Part shown: positions 1 to 6,780 of the stretch, one piece after another
How positions within the stretch are numbered: position 1 is the first letter of the stretch
Layout: each line of letters begins with the position of its first letter
Assembly: GCA_964385305.1 (NCBI GenBank)
Contig: CAYLOP010000096.1
Location: 1 to 11,786, forward strand
DNA: 11,786 bases
Direction of reading: 5' to 3'
From: CAYLOP01 sp964385305
GTDB lineage: Bacteria; Chloroflexota; Anaerolineae; Anaerolineales; E44-bin32
Position numbers and translations under genes: made by a program
The notes under the pieces: generated by a model
Told to the model about the DNA's origin: nothing
Seen by the model: only the letters and a program-made list of their open reading frames with translations
Database searches by the model: none

Positions 1-28
1 CACCCGTAACAAAGATATATTTAGTCAT
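1..28 (-). CDS. pyrG: CTP synthase, N-terminal fragment (cut by window edge)
   Basis: Only nine codons are visible on the minus strand, starting at the ATG at 28-26. They read MTKYIFVTG followed by the first base of a likely Gly codon, which is the highly conserved N-terminus of CTP synthase (usually MTKYIFVTGGVVSSLGKG). A strong ribosome binding site, GGAGG at 38-34, lies 5 nt upstream of the ATG and fixes the start. CTP synthase makes CTP from UTP using glutamine and ATP. The gene lies downstream of a likely terminator (62-105). I see no clear separate promoter in the short gap, so it may depend on read-through or on an unusual promoter. The identification rests on a short but very characteristic motif. 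Confidence 0.8.
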
Positions 29-61
29 TCCCACCTCCAGAATGAAGCGCTACATATGCCC

Positions 62-105
62 TAAAAGGGTGGTGGGGAGGGCCTATTTCCGGCGACCTCC
101 CCACC
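62..105 (-). terminator. Probable Rho-independent terminator after the roadblock gene
   Basis: GGTGGGGAGG (71-80) and CCTCCCCACC (96-105) form a perfect 10-bp stem. Inside it GCC (81-83) can pair with GGC (91-93) around a 7-nt loop. On the minus strand the stem is followed by ACCC and then a short TTTT run (66-63). It lies 43 bases beyond the roadblock stop codon and just before pyrG, so it probably ends the ffh-rpsP-khpA-rimM-roadblock transcript. The T run is short and offset by 4 nt, so termination may be partial. Confidence 0.65.
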
Positions 106-147
106 TTCTCTCGTTGATTCTTGTTGCCAACATTTGGCCTGATCATG

Positions 148-522
148 TTATCCCACCAACTGTGCAAGATCCGCAGCGGCACGCCGCATCTCGAGGAATA
201 CAAGACCTAACTTTGCTTCTTCACGTGCTAATACGGTGAGAACCGCATCTGCACCAACTGACATGATGAGGACATAACCATCGTCGCCGTGAATATAGAC
301 CTCATCCAACTCACCCCGCTCGAGTTCTCCGGCGATTCGCTCCCCAAGGCTCAGCATCGCGGCTGACATCGCGGAAACACGATCTTCTTCCACATCCGTC
401 GGTAACACGGTTGCGATCGCAAGTCCATCCACACTGACGACAGCCGAAGCCTCAACATCAGGTGTGCTTGCTTGGAATTCCATAAGCCGTTCAACGAGCA
501 AATCCGTGCGCGTTTTTTCCAT
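148..522 (-). CDS. Roadblock/LC7 domain protein
   Basis: A 124-residue protein that is essentially a single roadblock/LC7 (MglB-like) domain. An N-terminal helix (about 3-17) is followed by a conserved strand pair, VEASAVVSVDGLAIATVLP (23-41), the helix with SAMSAAMLSLGERIAGEL (50-67), the strands VYIHGDDGYVLIMSVGADAVLTVLA (75-99) and a C-terminal helix. Bacterial members dimerise and commonly act as partners or GTPase-activating proteins for small Ras-like GTPases such as MglA. No GTPase is in the window, so the partner is unknown. It has no signal peptide or membrane segment and should be cytoplasmic. It is the last gene before a terminator and follows rimM by 138 nt, possibly with its own weak promoter. 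The ATG at 522 is followed by an AAAAAA stretch, and only a weak GGGG lies upstream. Family assignment is confident; the biological role is not known. Confidence 0.85.
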   Translation of the reverse strand: MEKTRTDLLVERLMEFQASTPDVEASAVVSVDGLAIATVLPTDVEEDRVSAMSAAMLSLGERIAGELERGELDEVYIHGDDGYVLIMSVGADAVLTVLAREEAKLGLVFLEMRRAAADLAQLVG

Positions 523-559
523 CGATGTTGTTCCCCAAGCATGTCGACAAATTCAAAAC

Positions 560-588
560 AGTCTACCATAGGGCTATATGCTGAGCAA
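560..588 (-). promoter_or_regulatory. Weak candidate promoter for the roadblock gene
   Basis: On the minus strand TTGCTC (588-583), a 17-bp spacer and TAGACT (565-560) each match 4 of 6 bases of the sigma70 consensus. A start near 553 would give a leader of about 30 nt. It lies in the 138-nt rimM-roadblock gap, which otherwise shows no gene or clear hairpin. The match is weak, and transcription from the upstream operon may be sufficient. Confidence 0.25.
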
Positions 589-660
589 GCGGCCTTCTGC
601 TCGAAGCCATGGAGACATTTATGCAAATGACATACTTCCCAAGCGAACAGAAACTTGTAA

Positions 661-1227
661 CTACGTTGATCCCCCGCCATTCGGTCTGAGACCCGGGAGT
701 AAGGTGACAATGATGCGAGAATTTTCCAGGTCCACCTCTCTAATCACCGATTCAATTGCTGGCAGCAGCAATTCGTTTCCCGCCTCATCTTGCACAACAT
801 ATACATCGTTCGCGCCTGTTTGAAGAATGTTCGTTATGGTACCCAGGCATTCAGCGTCTTCTGTTTCAACGGTTAGCCCGAGGATCTGAAAGTGAAAATA
901 TGTCCCTTCAGGCAGTGCATCGGTTTTCTCAAAGCGGAGATAGATGCGGTGATCGCGCCAGAGTTCCGCTGTGTCTCGATCTTCACAGCCTTCGACAGAC
1001 AGCAAATAGCCTCTCTTATGAGATCGAAATTCTCGGACGTTGACAACCTTATGCTCTTCACCAAGGAAGACTTGATGATCAGCCTGCAAATCATGGATCA
1101 GTTCAGAGAAAGCTTCAACCAACAATGCCCCCCGGATACCATGAGGACGTACAACACGCCCGACAGCCAGAAACTCAGGTGGCTGCCGGGCGTCGGATGA
1201 ATTTGAACGGTTGCCCGTAAATCTCAT
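661..1227 (-). CDS. rimM: Ribosome maturation factor RimM
   Basis: RimM binds ribosomal protein S19 and helps mature the 30S head (16S rRNA processing). The 188-residue protein has the expected two-part layout. The N-terminal RimM barrel contains FLAVGRVVRPHGIRGALLVEA (19-39), and the C-terminal PRC-barrel contains FQILGLTV, LGTITNILQTGANDVYVV (128-145) and a LLPAIESVIREVDL segment (153-166). Length is normal for the family. The ATG at 1227 lies 5 nt after the khpA stop, with no good ribosome binding site, so translation is probably coupled to khpA. About 15 residues precede the conserved core, so a slightly later start is possible. In many bacteria trmD and rplS follow rimM; here neither does. 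Confidence 0.95.
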   Translation of the reverse strand: MRFTGNRSNSSDARQPPEFLAVGRVVRPHGIRGALLVEAFSELIHDLQADHQVFLGEEHKVVNVREFRSHKRGYLLSVEGCEDRDTAELWRDHRIYLRFEKTDALPEGTYFHFQILGLTVETEDAECLGTITNILQTGANDVYVVQDEAGNELLLPAIESVIREVDLENSRIIVTLLPGLRPNGGGST

Positions 1228-1232
1228 ACGCT

Positions 1233-1460
1233 TCAGAGGATATCGAGTGAGACTCGAACGCCCTTCCGCGAAGCTGCGACGCGTAAGAGGTTACGCATCG
1301 CGTTTGCCACGCGTCCGTTGCGTCCTATCACCCTGCCCATGTCTTCTTCGGCGACATTCAATTGCAATCGCAACTCGCCTCGTCGATGTCTCTCGATGAC
1401 TTGAACTTCTGTTGGATCATCAACAAGCGACTTGGCGATGAATTCAATTAATTCTTTCAT
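1233..1460 (-). CDS. khpA: KH-domain RNA-binding protein KhpA
   Basis: A 75-residue single KH domain of the KhpA/YlqC type. The RNA-binding GxxG loop is visible as VIGRNGRVANAMRNLL (44-59), preceded by the beta strand LRLQLNVAEED (30-40). KhpA binds RNA, usually as a dimer with KhpB (Jag/EloR), and in Firmicutes it is linked to cell elongation and cell-division control. The position between rpsP and rimM is the standard one for this gene. A GGAGG (1478-1474) lies 13 nt upstream of the ATG, somewhat far. The start is otherwise fixed by the canonical MKELIEFIAKSLVDDP N-terminus. The 193-nt gap to rpsP contains no other recognisable gene or hairpin, apart from the very small possible leader ORF described under findings. 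Confidence 0.93.
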   Translation of the reverse strand: MKELIEFIAKSLVDDPTEVQVIERHRRGELRLQLNVAEEDMGRVIGRNGRVANAMRNLLRVAASRKGVRVSLDIL

Positions 1461-1653
1461 GATTGGCAGATTACCTCCATGGAATGCTGCCTACTCGAGT
1501 GCAATTAACCTCCGACCAAACCCTCGCGTTTTAATCTTTCACAAACGCATCCTCCAAAGGAAATTGCAGCAATCGTTTGCCCGCAACATTTTGCGCACAC
1601 CCTTCGATGGTCAGCAGCACCCATCTCGCGCATCGGATCCTTGCGACGACAGC

Positions 1654-2451
1654 CTAATCCTCTTTCTTCTCTTCGGCGTCTTCAGAGGAGCTTTCTTCAG
1701 CCGAGGGTTCTTCAGCCACAGGTTCCTCTGTTGCAGGCTCTTCTGCCTCAGGTTCTTCCGCAGCAGGTTCTACTGCCATAGGCTCTTCTGCTGCAGGTGC
1801 TTCCTCGACGGGTTCTTCTAACGCAAGCTCATCTGCAGCAGGCTCTTCCGCTGCAGGTTCTTCTTCCATTGGCTCTTCCGCTGCAGGAACTTCCGCAGTG
1901 GGTTCTTCTACCGCAGGCTCTTCTGCTGCAGACTCATCCGCTGCGGGTTCTTCTGCCACAGGTTCTTCAGCCACAGGTGCTTCTGCCACAGGTGCTTCTG
2001 CTATAGGTGCTTCTGCTATAGGTTCTTCTGCCTCTGGTTCTTCAACTGGAGGTTTAGTGGGTTTTTCTTTCTTCTTCTTCGAAGGCTTGGCTTTCGCCTT
2101 AGTTGAGATAAGATCATCTCGACGGGTGCGCGGGTCGACTTCCGGTTGGGACGCTTCAGCTTCTGCCAGTAGCGTTTCAAGCGCCTCACCCTTCTTATAA
2201 CGCTCCCACCGCTCCCAGGTGCCGAGAGATTTGCATGCCCTCACAACGGCTTCCGAAGGTTGAGCGCCATTCTTCATCCAGTAGAATAAACGCGCTTCAT
2301 CGATCACTACGGTCGAAGGGTCAGTCCGTGGGTTGTAATGCCCTAAGATCTCAAGGAAACGCCCATCTCTTGGGCTCTCTTTTTCAGCCGCTACAATGCG
2401 ATAACTCGGCTGATGTCGTGCGCCAACGCGGCGCAATCGTATTCGAACCAT
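1654..2451 (-). CDS. rpsP: 30S ribosomal protein S16 with a long acidic repeat tail
   Basis: Residues 1-85 are a normal S16: MVRIRLRRVGARHQPSYRIV, then SPRDGRFLEILGHYNPRTDP (26-45) and LFYWMKNGAQPSEAV (55-69). S16 is a primary assembly protein of the 30S body. S16 is usually 80-100 residues, but this one has 265. Beyond the core come a linker, a lysine-rich patch (118-133, with KKKKEK), and then 24 uninterrupted five-residue units (136-255) of the AEEPA type. It ends in a Ser/Glu/Lys-rich tail (SSSEDAEEKKED). The frame is open throughout, so this is not a frameshift artefact. The tail should be disordered and strongly negative, balancing a basic patch next to the rRNA-binding core. The start at 2451 is canonical for S16, with AGGAG upstream. 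It lies 113 nt after ffh and is probably in the same transcript. Confidence 0.95.
   Translation of the reverse strand: MVRIRLRRVGARHQPSYRIVAAEKESPRDGRFLEILGHYNPRTDPSTVVIDEARLFYWMKNGAQPSEAVVRACKSLGTWERWERYKKGEALETLLAEAEASQPEVDPRTRRDDLISTKAKAKPSKKKKEKPTKPPVEEPEAEEPIAEAPIAEAPVAEAPVAEEPVAEEPAADESAAEEPAVEEPTAEVPAAEEPMEEEPAAEEPAADELALEEPVEEAPAAEEPMAVEPAAEEPEAEEPATEEPVAEEPSAEESSSEDAEEKKED
1687..2046 (-). repeat. 15-bp tandem repeat encoding AEEPA-type pentapeptides within rpsP
   Basis: About 360 bp made of 24 in-register, imperfect 15-bp units. On the plus strand they look like ggttcttctgccgca with variation. Each unit encodes five residues, most often A-E-E-P-x, where x is A, V, I, M, E, T or S. 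The units have diverged, which suggests older slippage expansion followed by substitutions. All retain multiples of 3, keeping the rpsP frame. Antisense reading frames across this stretch are open only because of its low complexity. Confidence 0.9.
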
Positions 2452-2564
2452 GATTCTTATTTCTCTCCTATGTATTCTATGCAGCCTCTCGGGGCGCCAA
2501 GTGGAGAGGGGTGAGCCTTGAAGGAAGACTCAGATCGTCTTGACGCGCTGCCGATTGGACAGGT

Positions 2565-3887
2565 TCATCGCGGCCAGGTGGGAACACCTGATATGCCACG
2601 CTTGCTCATTTGTTTAAACATTCTGCGCATTTGCTTGAATTGACGCAGAAGTTGATTCACCTCCTGGACCGTCGTACCCGATCCACGTGCAATTCTCCGC
2701 TTTCGGCTAGCGTTGAGGATCTCTGGCTTGCGACGCTCCTTGGGCGTCATCGATTGAATTATAGCCTGAGTGTGCAAAATTTGCTGCTCGGCCATCTGGG
2801 TATCTACGTCTGCAGTTCCGCCTCCCAAACCAGATGGTAACATATCCAGTAACTTTCCCACAGGCCCCATCTTACGCATCATGCTCAACTGCTCGGCGAA
2901 GTCTTCAAAAGTGAGGTCGCCCTTGATCAGCTTCTCCGCTTGCTCTTCTGCTTGTGCTTGGTCGAAGGCGGATTCTGCCTTCTCGATGAGCCCGATGACG
3001 TCTCCCATCCCCAGGATGCGCGAGGCCAGGCGGTTAGGATCAAACGTTTCAAGCGCGTTTCGGGCTTCACCTACACCGATAAACTTGATCGGAACACCCG
3101 TGACCGCTCTCATGGAAATCGCTGCACCGCCACGCGCGTCGCCATCCATCTTGGTAAGGATCATCCCTGTAAGACCGAGCGGCTCTTGAAAGCCCTGTGC
3201 GATCCGTATAGCCTCCTGGCCGGTCATCGCATCTGCGACAAGCAACACCTCTACAGGATGAATGAGATCGCGAATGGCGACCAACTCTTCCATCATCGCT
3301 GGATCGAGTTGCGATCGTCCCGCTGTATCTAGAATGACAACGCTCGCCCCGCCTTTCGAAGCTGCCTCGACCCCGGAGGCACTCAGCTTGGGAGGCGATT
3401 TTTCTACATCGGAATAAACGCGTACCCCGATCTCTTTCCCTAAGACCTCTAACTGCCGAACCGCTGCTGGTCGATAAGGGTCCGCTGCGATCAACCAAAC
3501 GCGCTCACCGCGCAGGCGAAGCAAGCCGGCAAGTTTTGCGGCCGTGGTTGTCTTTCCGGAGCCTTGTAAGCCAACCAGCATGATCGCTCTCGGAGGGTTG
3601 CCCTGCAGCTTCAATGGAGCAGGTTCACCCAGAAGTCTCACCAACGCCTCATGCAGGATCCGTATGACATGCTGGCCAGGGTTTAGTGCGCGCGACACGT
3701 CCGCTTGTAAGGCTCGCTCCCGCACATTGGCAAGTAGATCCTTCACAACCTGATAATGGATATCTGCCTCGAGCAATGCTAAGCGAATCTCACGCAGAGC
3801 GCTGTCGATATCCTCGGGTCGAAGCTTCCCACGTCGACCGAGCGTTTTAAACACACCTTGAAGGCGTTCTGTCAACGTCTCAAACAT
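2565..3887 (-). CDS. ffh: Signal recognition particle GTPase Ffh
   Basis: Ffh (SRP54) binds 4.5S RNA and signal sequences of nascent membrane proteins and docks with FtsY. With the ATG at 3887 it has 440 residues. The N domain (1-95) starts with the typical MFETLTERLQGVF. The G domain has a P-loop GLQGSGKT (106-113), DTAGR (187-191) and TKMDGDARGGAAIS (245-258). The M domain has MGPVGKLLDMLPSG and the RNA-binding SRKRRIARGSG (394-404), followed by VNQLLRQFKQM. The Met-rich GM tail seen in many Ffh proteins is replaced by a short SGVPTWPR end. A TTG at 3896 would add three residues (MAF); neither start has a good ribosome binding site, and I prefer the ATG because it matches the family. It is the first gene of the operon and is preceded by a good promoter and a structured leader. 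Confidence 0.97.
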   Translation of the reverse strand: MFETLTERLQGVFKTLGRRGKLRPEDIDSALREIRLALLEADIHYQVVKDLLANVRERALQADVSRALNPGQHVIRILHEALVRLLGEPAPLKLQGNPPRAIMLVGLQGSGKTTTAAKLAGLLRLRGERVWLIAADPYRPAAVRQLEVLGKEIGVRVYSDVEKSPPKLSASGVEAASKGGASVVILDTAGRSQLDPAMMEELVAIRDLIHPVEVLLVADAMTGQEAIRIAQGFQEPLGLTGMILTKMDGDARGGAAISMRAVTGVPIKFIGVGEARNALETFDPNRLASRILGMGDVIGLIEKAESAFDQAQAEEQAEKLIKGDLTFEDFAEQLSMMRKMGPVGKLLDMLPSGLGGGTADVDTQMAEQQILHTQAIIQSMTPKERRKPEILNASRKRRIARGSGTTVQEVNQLLRQFKQMRRMFKQMSKRGISGVPTWPR

Positions 3888-3894
3888 AAATGCC

Positions 3895-3957
3895 AACCCG
3901 CGCGAACAAGCAATCCGCCGATCGGGCTACCCTGAGGCAGCATCCGGCCGGCGGGTT
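3895..3957 (-). other. Structured 5' leader of ffh
   Basis: On the predicted ffh leader, AACCCGC (minus strand 3957-3951) can pair with GCGGGTT (3901-3895), a perfect 7-bp closing stem ending 7 nt before the ATG. Inside it, GCTGCC-TCAG-GGTAGC (3941-3926) forms a 6-bp hairpin with a tetraloop and one G-U pair. The leader is about 85 nt from the predicted start. No known riboswitch is recognised. Whether the structure forms or regulates translation is inference. Confidence 0.35.
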
Positions 3958-3978
3958 TCTTTCCGCACGATGTAAAGC

Positions 3979-4007
3979 ATTGTAGCCTCGATCATGAAGG
4001 GGGTCAA
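3979..4007 (-). promoter_or_regulatory. Sigma70-type promoter of the ffh operon
   Basis: On the minus strand TTGACC (4007-4002), a 17-bp spacer and TACAAT (3984-3979) match the consensus at 5/6 and 5/6. Transcription would start near 3972, about 85 nt upstream of the ffh ATG. It lies in the 223-nt gap between the SEDS-PBP fusion gene and ffh. The rest of that gap holds no gene. It does contain a 10-bp palindrome, TATCTAGATA (4065-4074), without a T run. Confidence 0.7.
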
Positions 4008-4110
4008 GGGAAGCATACCGTAAGGCCATCCCCCTCTCAATCAGCGCCATGATGCAGCATCCTGTATCTAGATATCCGCTGAGGATCGGATAGGGCGCCT
4101 ACGTGAATGC

Positions 4111-6780
4111 TTAGGGCTTGGAGTCAGCACACACCGTGCGAAGCAGTGAATTACCCAAGGTCCTCGCATCCTGCCAGGTACTATCCTCCAACACCATGAC
4201 GATTACACATCCCTCTGCACTTTGAGGGTTAGCTCCTAAGAACCAGGCCAGATTTCCATGTTCCTCCCCCGTAACAGCCTGTGCGCTAAAAGAGAGAACT
4301 GTAGGCTCGCCAGGATCGCGAAGGCTTTCCACCACAGCTTTAGCCGTTGCCTCGGAAATGGCGTACCGCACTTCGCCTAAGGGTGCCTCTTCATGCCAGG
4401 CTTGGCTCGTATCTGCAACGGCATCCACAAGATGCAGCGCCGGCAATTTACCTCCGTTGAGCAAACTAGCAAAAGCACGCGCCATCTGCAGAGGCGATAC
4501 GACAAGATCCCCCTGTCCAACCGCTGTTGGGGACACATCATCGTCCGTGATTATGATGTTTTCTTGAGAGGCGGTCTCCAATCGAATCAGGACTGGGCGA
4601 TCCAGCGCAAAACGATGCAATGCAAGCTGCAGACTCTCCGCTCCCAACCGAGTGCCCAACGCTAGATAAGGCCTCGGGCATGCCGAGCGGAGAGCTTCTT
4701 CAAGCGTGATCGCACCCGTATCTGAAGGAGGCACTCCGCAAGAAACCTCGATATCATCCACGACCACAGGCGAGGCGCCATGGTCGAAGGTCTCATTTAG
4801 ATCACCCCCACCTTCATCTACTGCCCACGCTGTGAGGAGAGGCGCAAATGCCATGCCGATTTGATATTGACCCTGGCTGGTGCGGTTGAGCAGAGGTGAA
4901 AGTTCATTCGAGATTAACTGCCCCCATTCCTCCTCGATTCGATTTGGATCATAGGATGGCGCTGACATCAGCGATCGGATCTCGCCAGATGCGGCTTCAA
5001 CGACTACTACGGCGCCACGTCGGTCCCGCATGGCTTCGCTGACGACCTTTTGTGTGCGTTCGTCGAGAGTTAACCGCACATCTAAGCCAGGCGGGGTGAG
5101 CCCAAGTAGAAGATGCGCTCCCCAAACTTCAAGCTCGGATCGACCAGCCTCGCCCCGCAGAATCGCGTCCATGCTCTTCTCAATGCCCGCCTGCCCGTAG
5201 TGCCGAGAGTCGAAGCCAAGGGCAGATGCAGCCCAAGGAGTATTGTAGATGCGCTCGTAATCCCCACGCTCACCGGTCGTGTATGCAAGCACATTTCCTT
5301 CACGATCTATAATAGAACCGCGTTTCGAGTACAGCGCGGAGAGCGCTCTGCGCGGATTATCCGTGCGCGCGGTCAACGTGGGCGCGCGATAGATCGTCCA
5401 CCAACCAAGCCCCAATGCCAGGCCCATCCAGGTGAGGATCATCCCCATCTGTATGATTCGCATGGGGTGGGAGAACCGTTCCACACGCTTCCCCTCTCCC
5501 GAGAGCAGCAGAAGAAAGCTCAAACCGATGAAGCTTGTCACCAAAGACGAACCGCCGTACGACACGAAAGGAAGCGTCAGGCCTGCCAGTGGTAGGAGCC
5601 TGATGGTCCCTCCCATGATCAGGACGGCCTGCAATCCAAACGCGACGGCTATTCCGGCTGCCAGGGATGCGCGGAAAGGATCTCGATTATTAGCCGCGAT
5701 CCGCAATCCACGTGACACAAGGATCGCGAAAAGGGCGATGAGCGCGAGGCCGCCAAGCAATCCCCATTCTTCAACCACTGCGGTGAAGACAAAATCCGAA
5801 TGGACGACAGGCACAAATCCCGGGGAGCCAAGTCCCGGTCCACGACCAAATACACCGCCGGACGCGACAGAGATCAAAGCTTGTACGAGTTGGTAGGAAC
5901 TCCCAATTGGGTCAGCCCAGGGATTCAACCAGGTGGAAATACGGCTGTGTACCACCTCGATGAATTGATACCCTATCACACCAGCAAATACAGTGAAGAA
6001 AGCCGCAACCAGGAGTACATACCAGCGCCCAGTAATCAGGTATAGCATCAACGCCAGTAGCATCAGGAAAAGTGACCCCATGCCGAGATCCCTTTGAACC
6101 AAGAGCAATGCAATAGATACTCCCCAAACCAGAAGGAGAGGTGTAAGGGTTAGGAACCACGCATGGGGGGATTTATCCCAACGCACGAAGACGCGATCGG
6201 CAAGAAACGATGCCAGAAAGGCGATCAGCAGCAGGCGAAGAGGCTCTGAGGGCTGGATGTATACCCCGCAGCAGCCCAGCCAGAGGCGCGGCTCACCGCC
6301 CGATGGGTTCGTTCCAAACACGAGGGTCAACCCCGTAAGTAGGATGCCTCCCAATAGCCATAGATAACGGTATTGGCGAAGCCAGTTGAGATTGCTTGGA
6401 CCCCGTAAAACCAACAACATGACTACGGTTGCAACCACGAACCAACCCGTTTGTCGTGCGCCAAACCCCGGCAGTAATCGCCAGATGAGCATCATCCCCC
6501 AGCCCGCCATCATAAAACTCACAGGAAGCAGGTATGGATCTCGCCTCGGCTTGACACAGCGCAGCTGACGGCGCACCAGCCATGCACACGTCAGCCACAC
6601 TGGCAACACCACAACATGCATCCAGCGCGAGCCAAGCGCCGACCAATCCTGCGCACGAACAACCGGCGAAATTGCCAAGGCGAGAGCAAGCAGGCACAGG
6701 TAAACAAAGGCGAGGCCTAGAAGCCAGGCCTCGCGCCGGTTGATTTCTTCGTGAAGTTCAGGGGATGTAAGGGTCAACAA
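4111..6780 (-). CDS. RodA/FtsW (SEDS)-penicillin-binding protein fusion with a degenerate transpeptidase domain
   Basis: An 889-residue membrane protein. Residues 1 to about 430 are a SEDS glycosyltransferase (RodA/FtsW/SpoVE), with about 12 hydrophobic segments. Visible motifs are QPSEP (176-180), QRDLG (229-233), VVHSDFVF with Asp329 in the conserved HxDF position, and LPFVSYGGSS (403-412). SEDS proteins polymerise lipid II into glycan strands. A further membrane segment (about 441-464) leads into a class B PBP half with an unusually short pedestal: RGSIIDREGNVLA (487-499), HYGQAGIE (527-534), then the transpeptidase fold. The scaffold motifs LLNRT, VGQGDLVVSPLQMA (754-767) and AWFLGANP (845-852) are intact. 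However, SxxK reads MAFA (643-646), SxN reads ACP (700-702) and KTG reads VTG (836-838), so it should not crosslink or bind penicillin covalently. The layout matches an actinobacterial rodA-pbpA pair joined into one chain. The start is a TTG at 6780 inside the end of the MTA phosphorylase gene (23-bp overlap), with AGAGG upstream; a second TTG follows at once. Translation is probably coupled. Confidence 0.93.
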   Translation of the reverse strand: MLTLTSPELHEEINRREAWLLGLAFVYLCLLALALAISPVVRAQDWSALGSRWMHVVVLPVWLTCAWLVRRQLRCVKPRRDPYLLPVSFMMAGWGMMLIWRLLPGFGARQTGWFVVATVVMLLVLRGPSNLNWLRQYRYLWLLGGILLTGLTLVFGTNPSGGEPRLWLGCCGVYIQPSEPLRLLLIAFLASFLADRVFVRWDKSPHAWFLTLTPLLLVWGVSIALLLVQRDLGMGSLFLMLLALMLYLITGRWYVLLVAAFFTVFAGVIGYQFIEVVHSRISTWLNPWADPIGSSYQLVQALISVASGGVFGRGPGLGSPGFVPVVHSDFVFTAVVEEWGLLGGLALIALFAILVSRGLRIAANNRDPFRASLAAGIAVAFGLQAVLIMGGTIRLLPLAGLTLPFVSYGGSSLVTSFIGLSFLLLLSGEGKRVERFSHPMRIIQMGMILTWMGLALGLGWWTIYRAPTLTARTDNPRRALSALYSKRGSIIDREGNVLAYTTGERGDYERIYNTPWAASALGFDSRHYGQAGIEKSMDAILRGEAGRSELEVWGAHLLLGLTPPGLDVRLTLDERTQKVVSEAMRDRRGAVVVVEAASGEIRSLMSAPSYDPNRIEEEWGQLISNELSPLLNRTSQGQYQIGMAFAPLLTAWAVDEGGGDLNETFDHGASPVVVDDIEVSCGVPPSDTGAITLEEALRSACPRPYLALGTRLGAESLQLALHRFALDRPVLIRLETASQENIIITDDDVSPTAVGQGDLVVSPLQMARAFASLLNGGKLPALHLVDAVADTSQAWHEEAPLGEVRYAISEATAKAVVESLRDPGEPTVLSFSAQAVTGEEHGNLAWFLGANPQSAEGCVIVMVLEDSTWQDARTLGNSLLRTVCADSKP

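Noticed and set aside
351..710. 119-residue minus-strand open frame overlapping the roadblock gene and the rimM gap
   Set aside because: It overlaps a well-supported gene in another frame and has no recognisable domain.
1797..2200. Long plus-strand open frames opposite the rpsP tail, rich in Leu/Gln or Ser/Gly/Ala
   Set aside because: They are mirror images of the low-complexity 15-bp repeat; the minus-strand frame is a continuation of a clear S16 protein.
2485..2509. CCTCTC/GAGAGG inverted repeat in the ffh-rpsP gap as a terminator
   Set aside because: The stem is 6 bp with a 13-nt loop and no T tract; at most a weak structure within the operon.
4065..4074. TATCTAGATA palindrome as a terminator or operator
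   Set aside because: It has no T run and no second copy; a 10-bp palindrome alone is not enough.
4111..5320. Sequencing error or frameshift as the cause of the missing PBP catalytic residues
   Set aside because: The motifs are altered by substitution at three separate places while conserved motifs before, between and after them stay in one frame.
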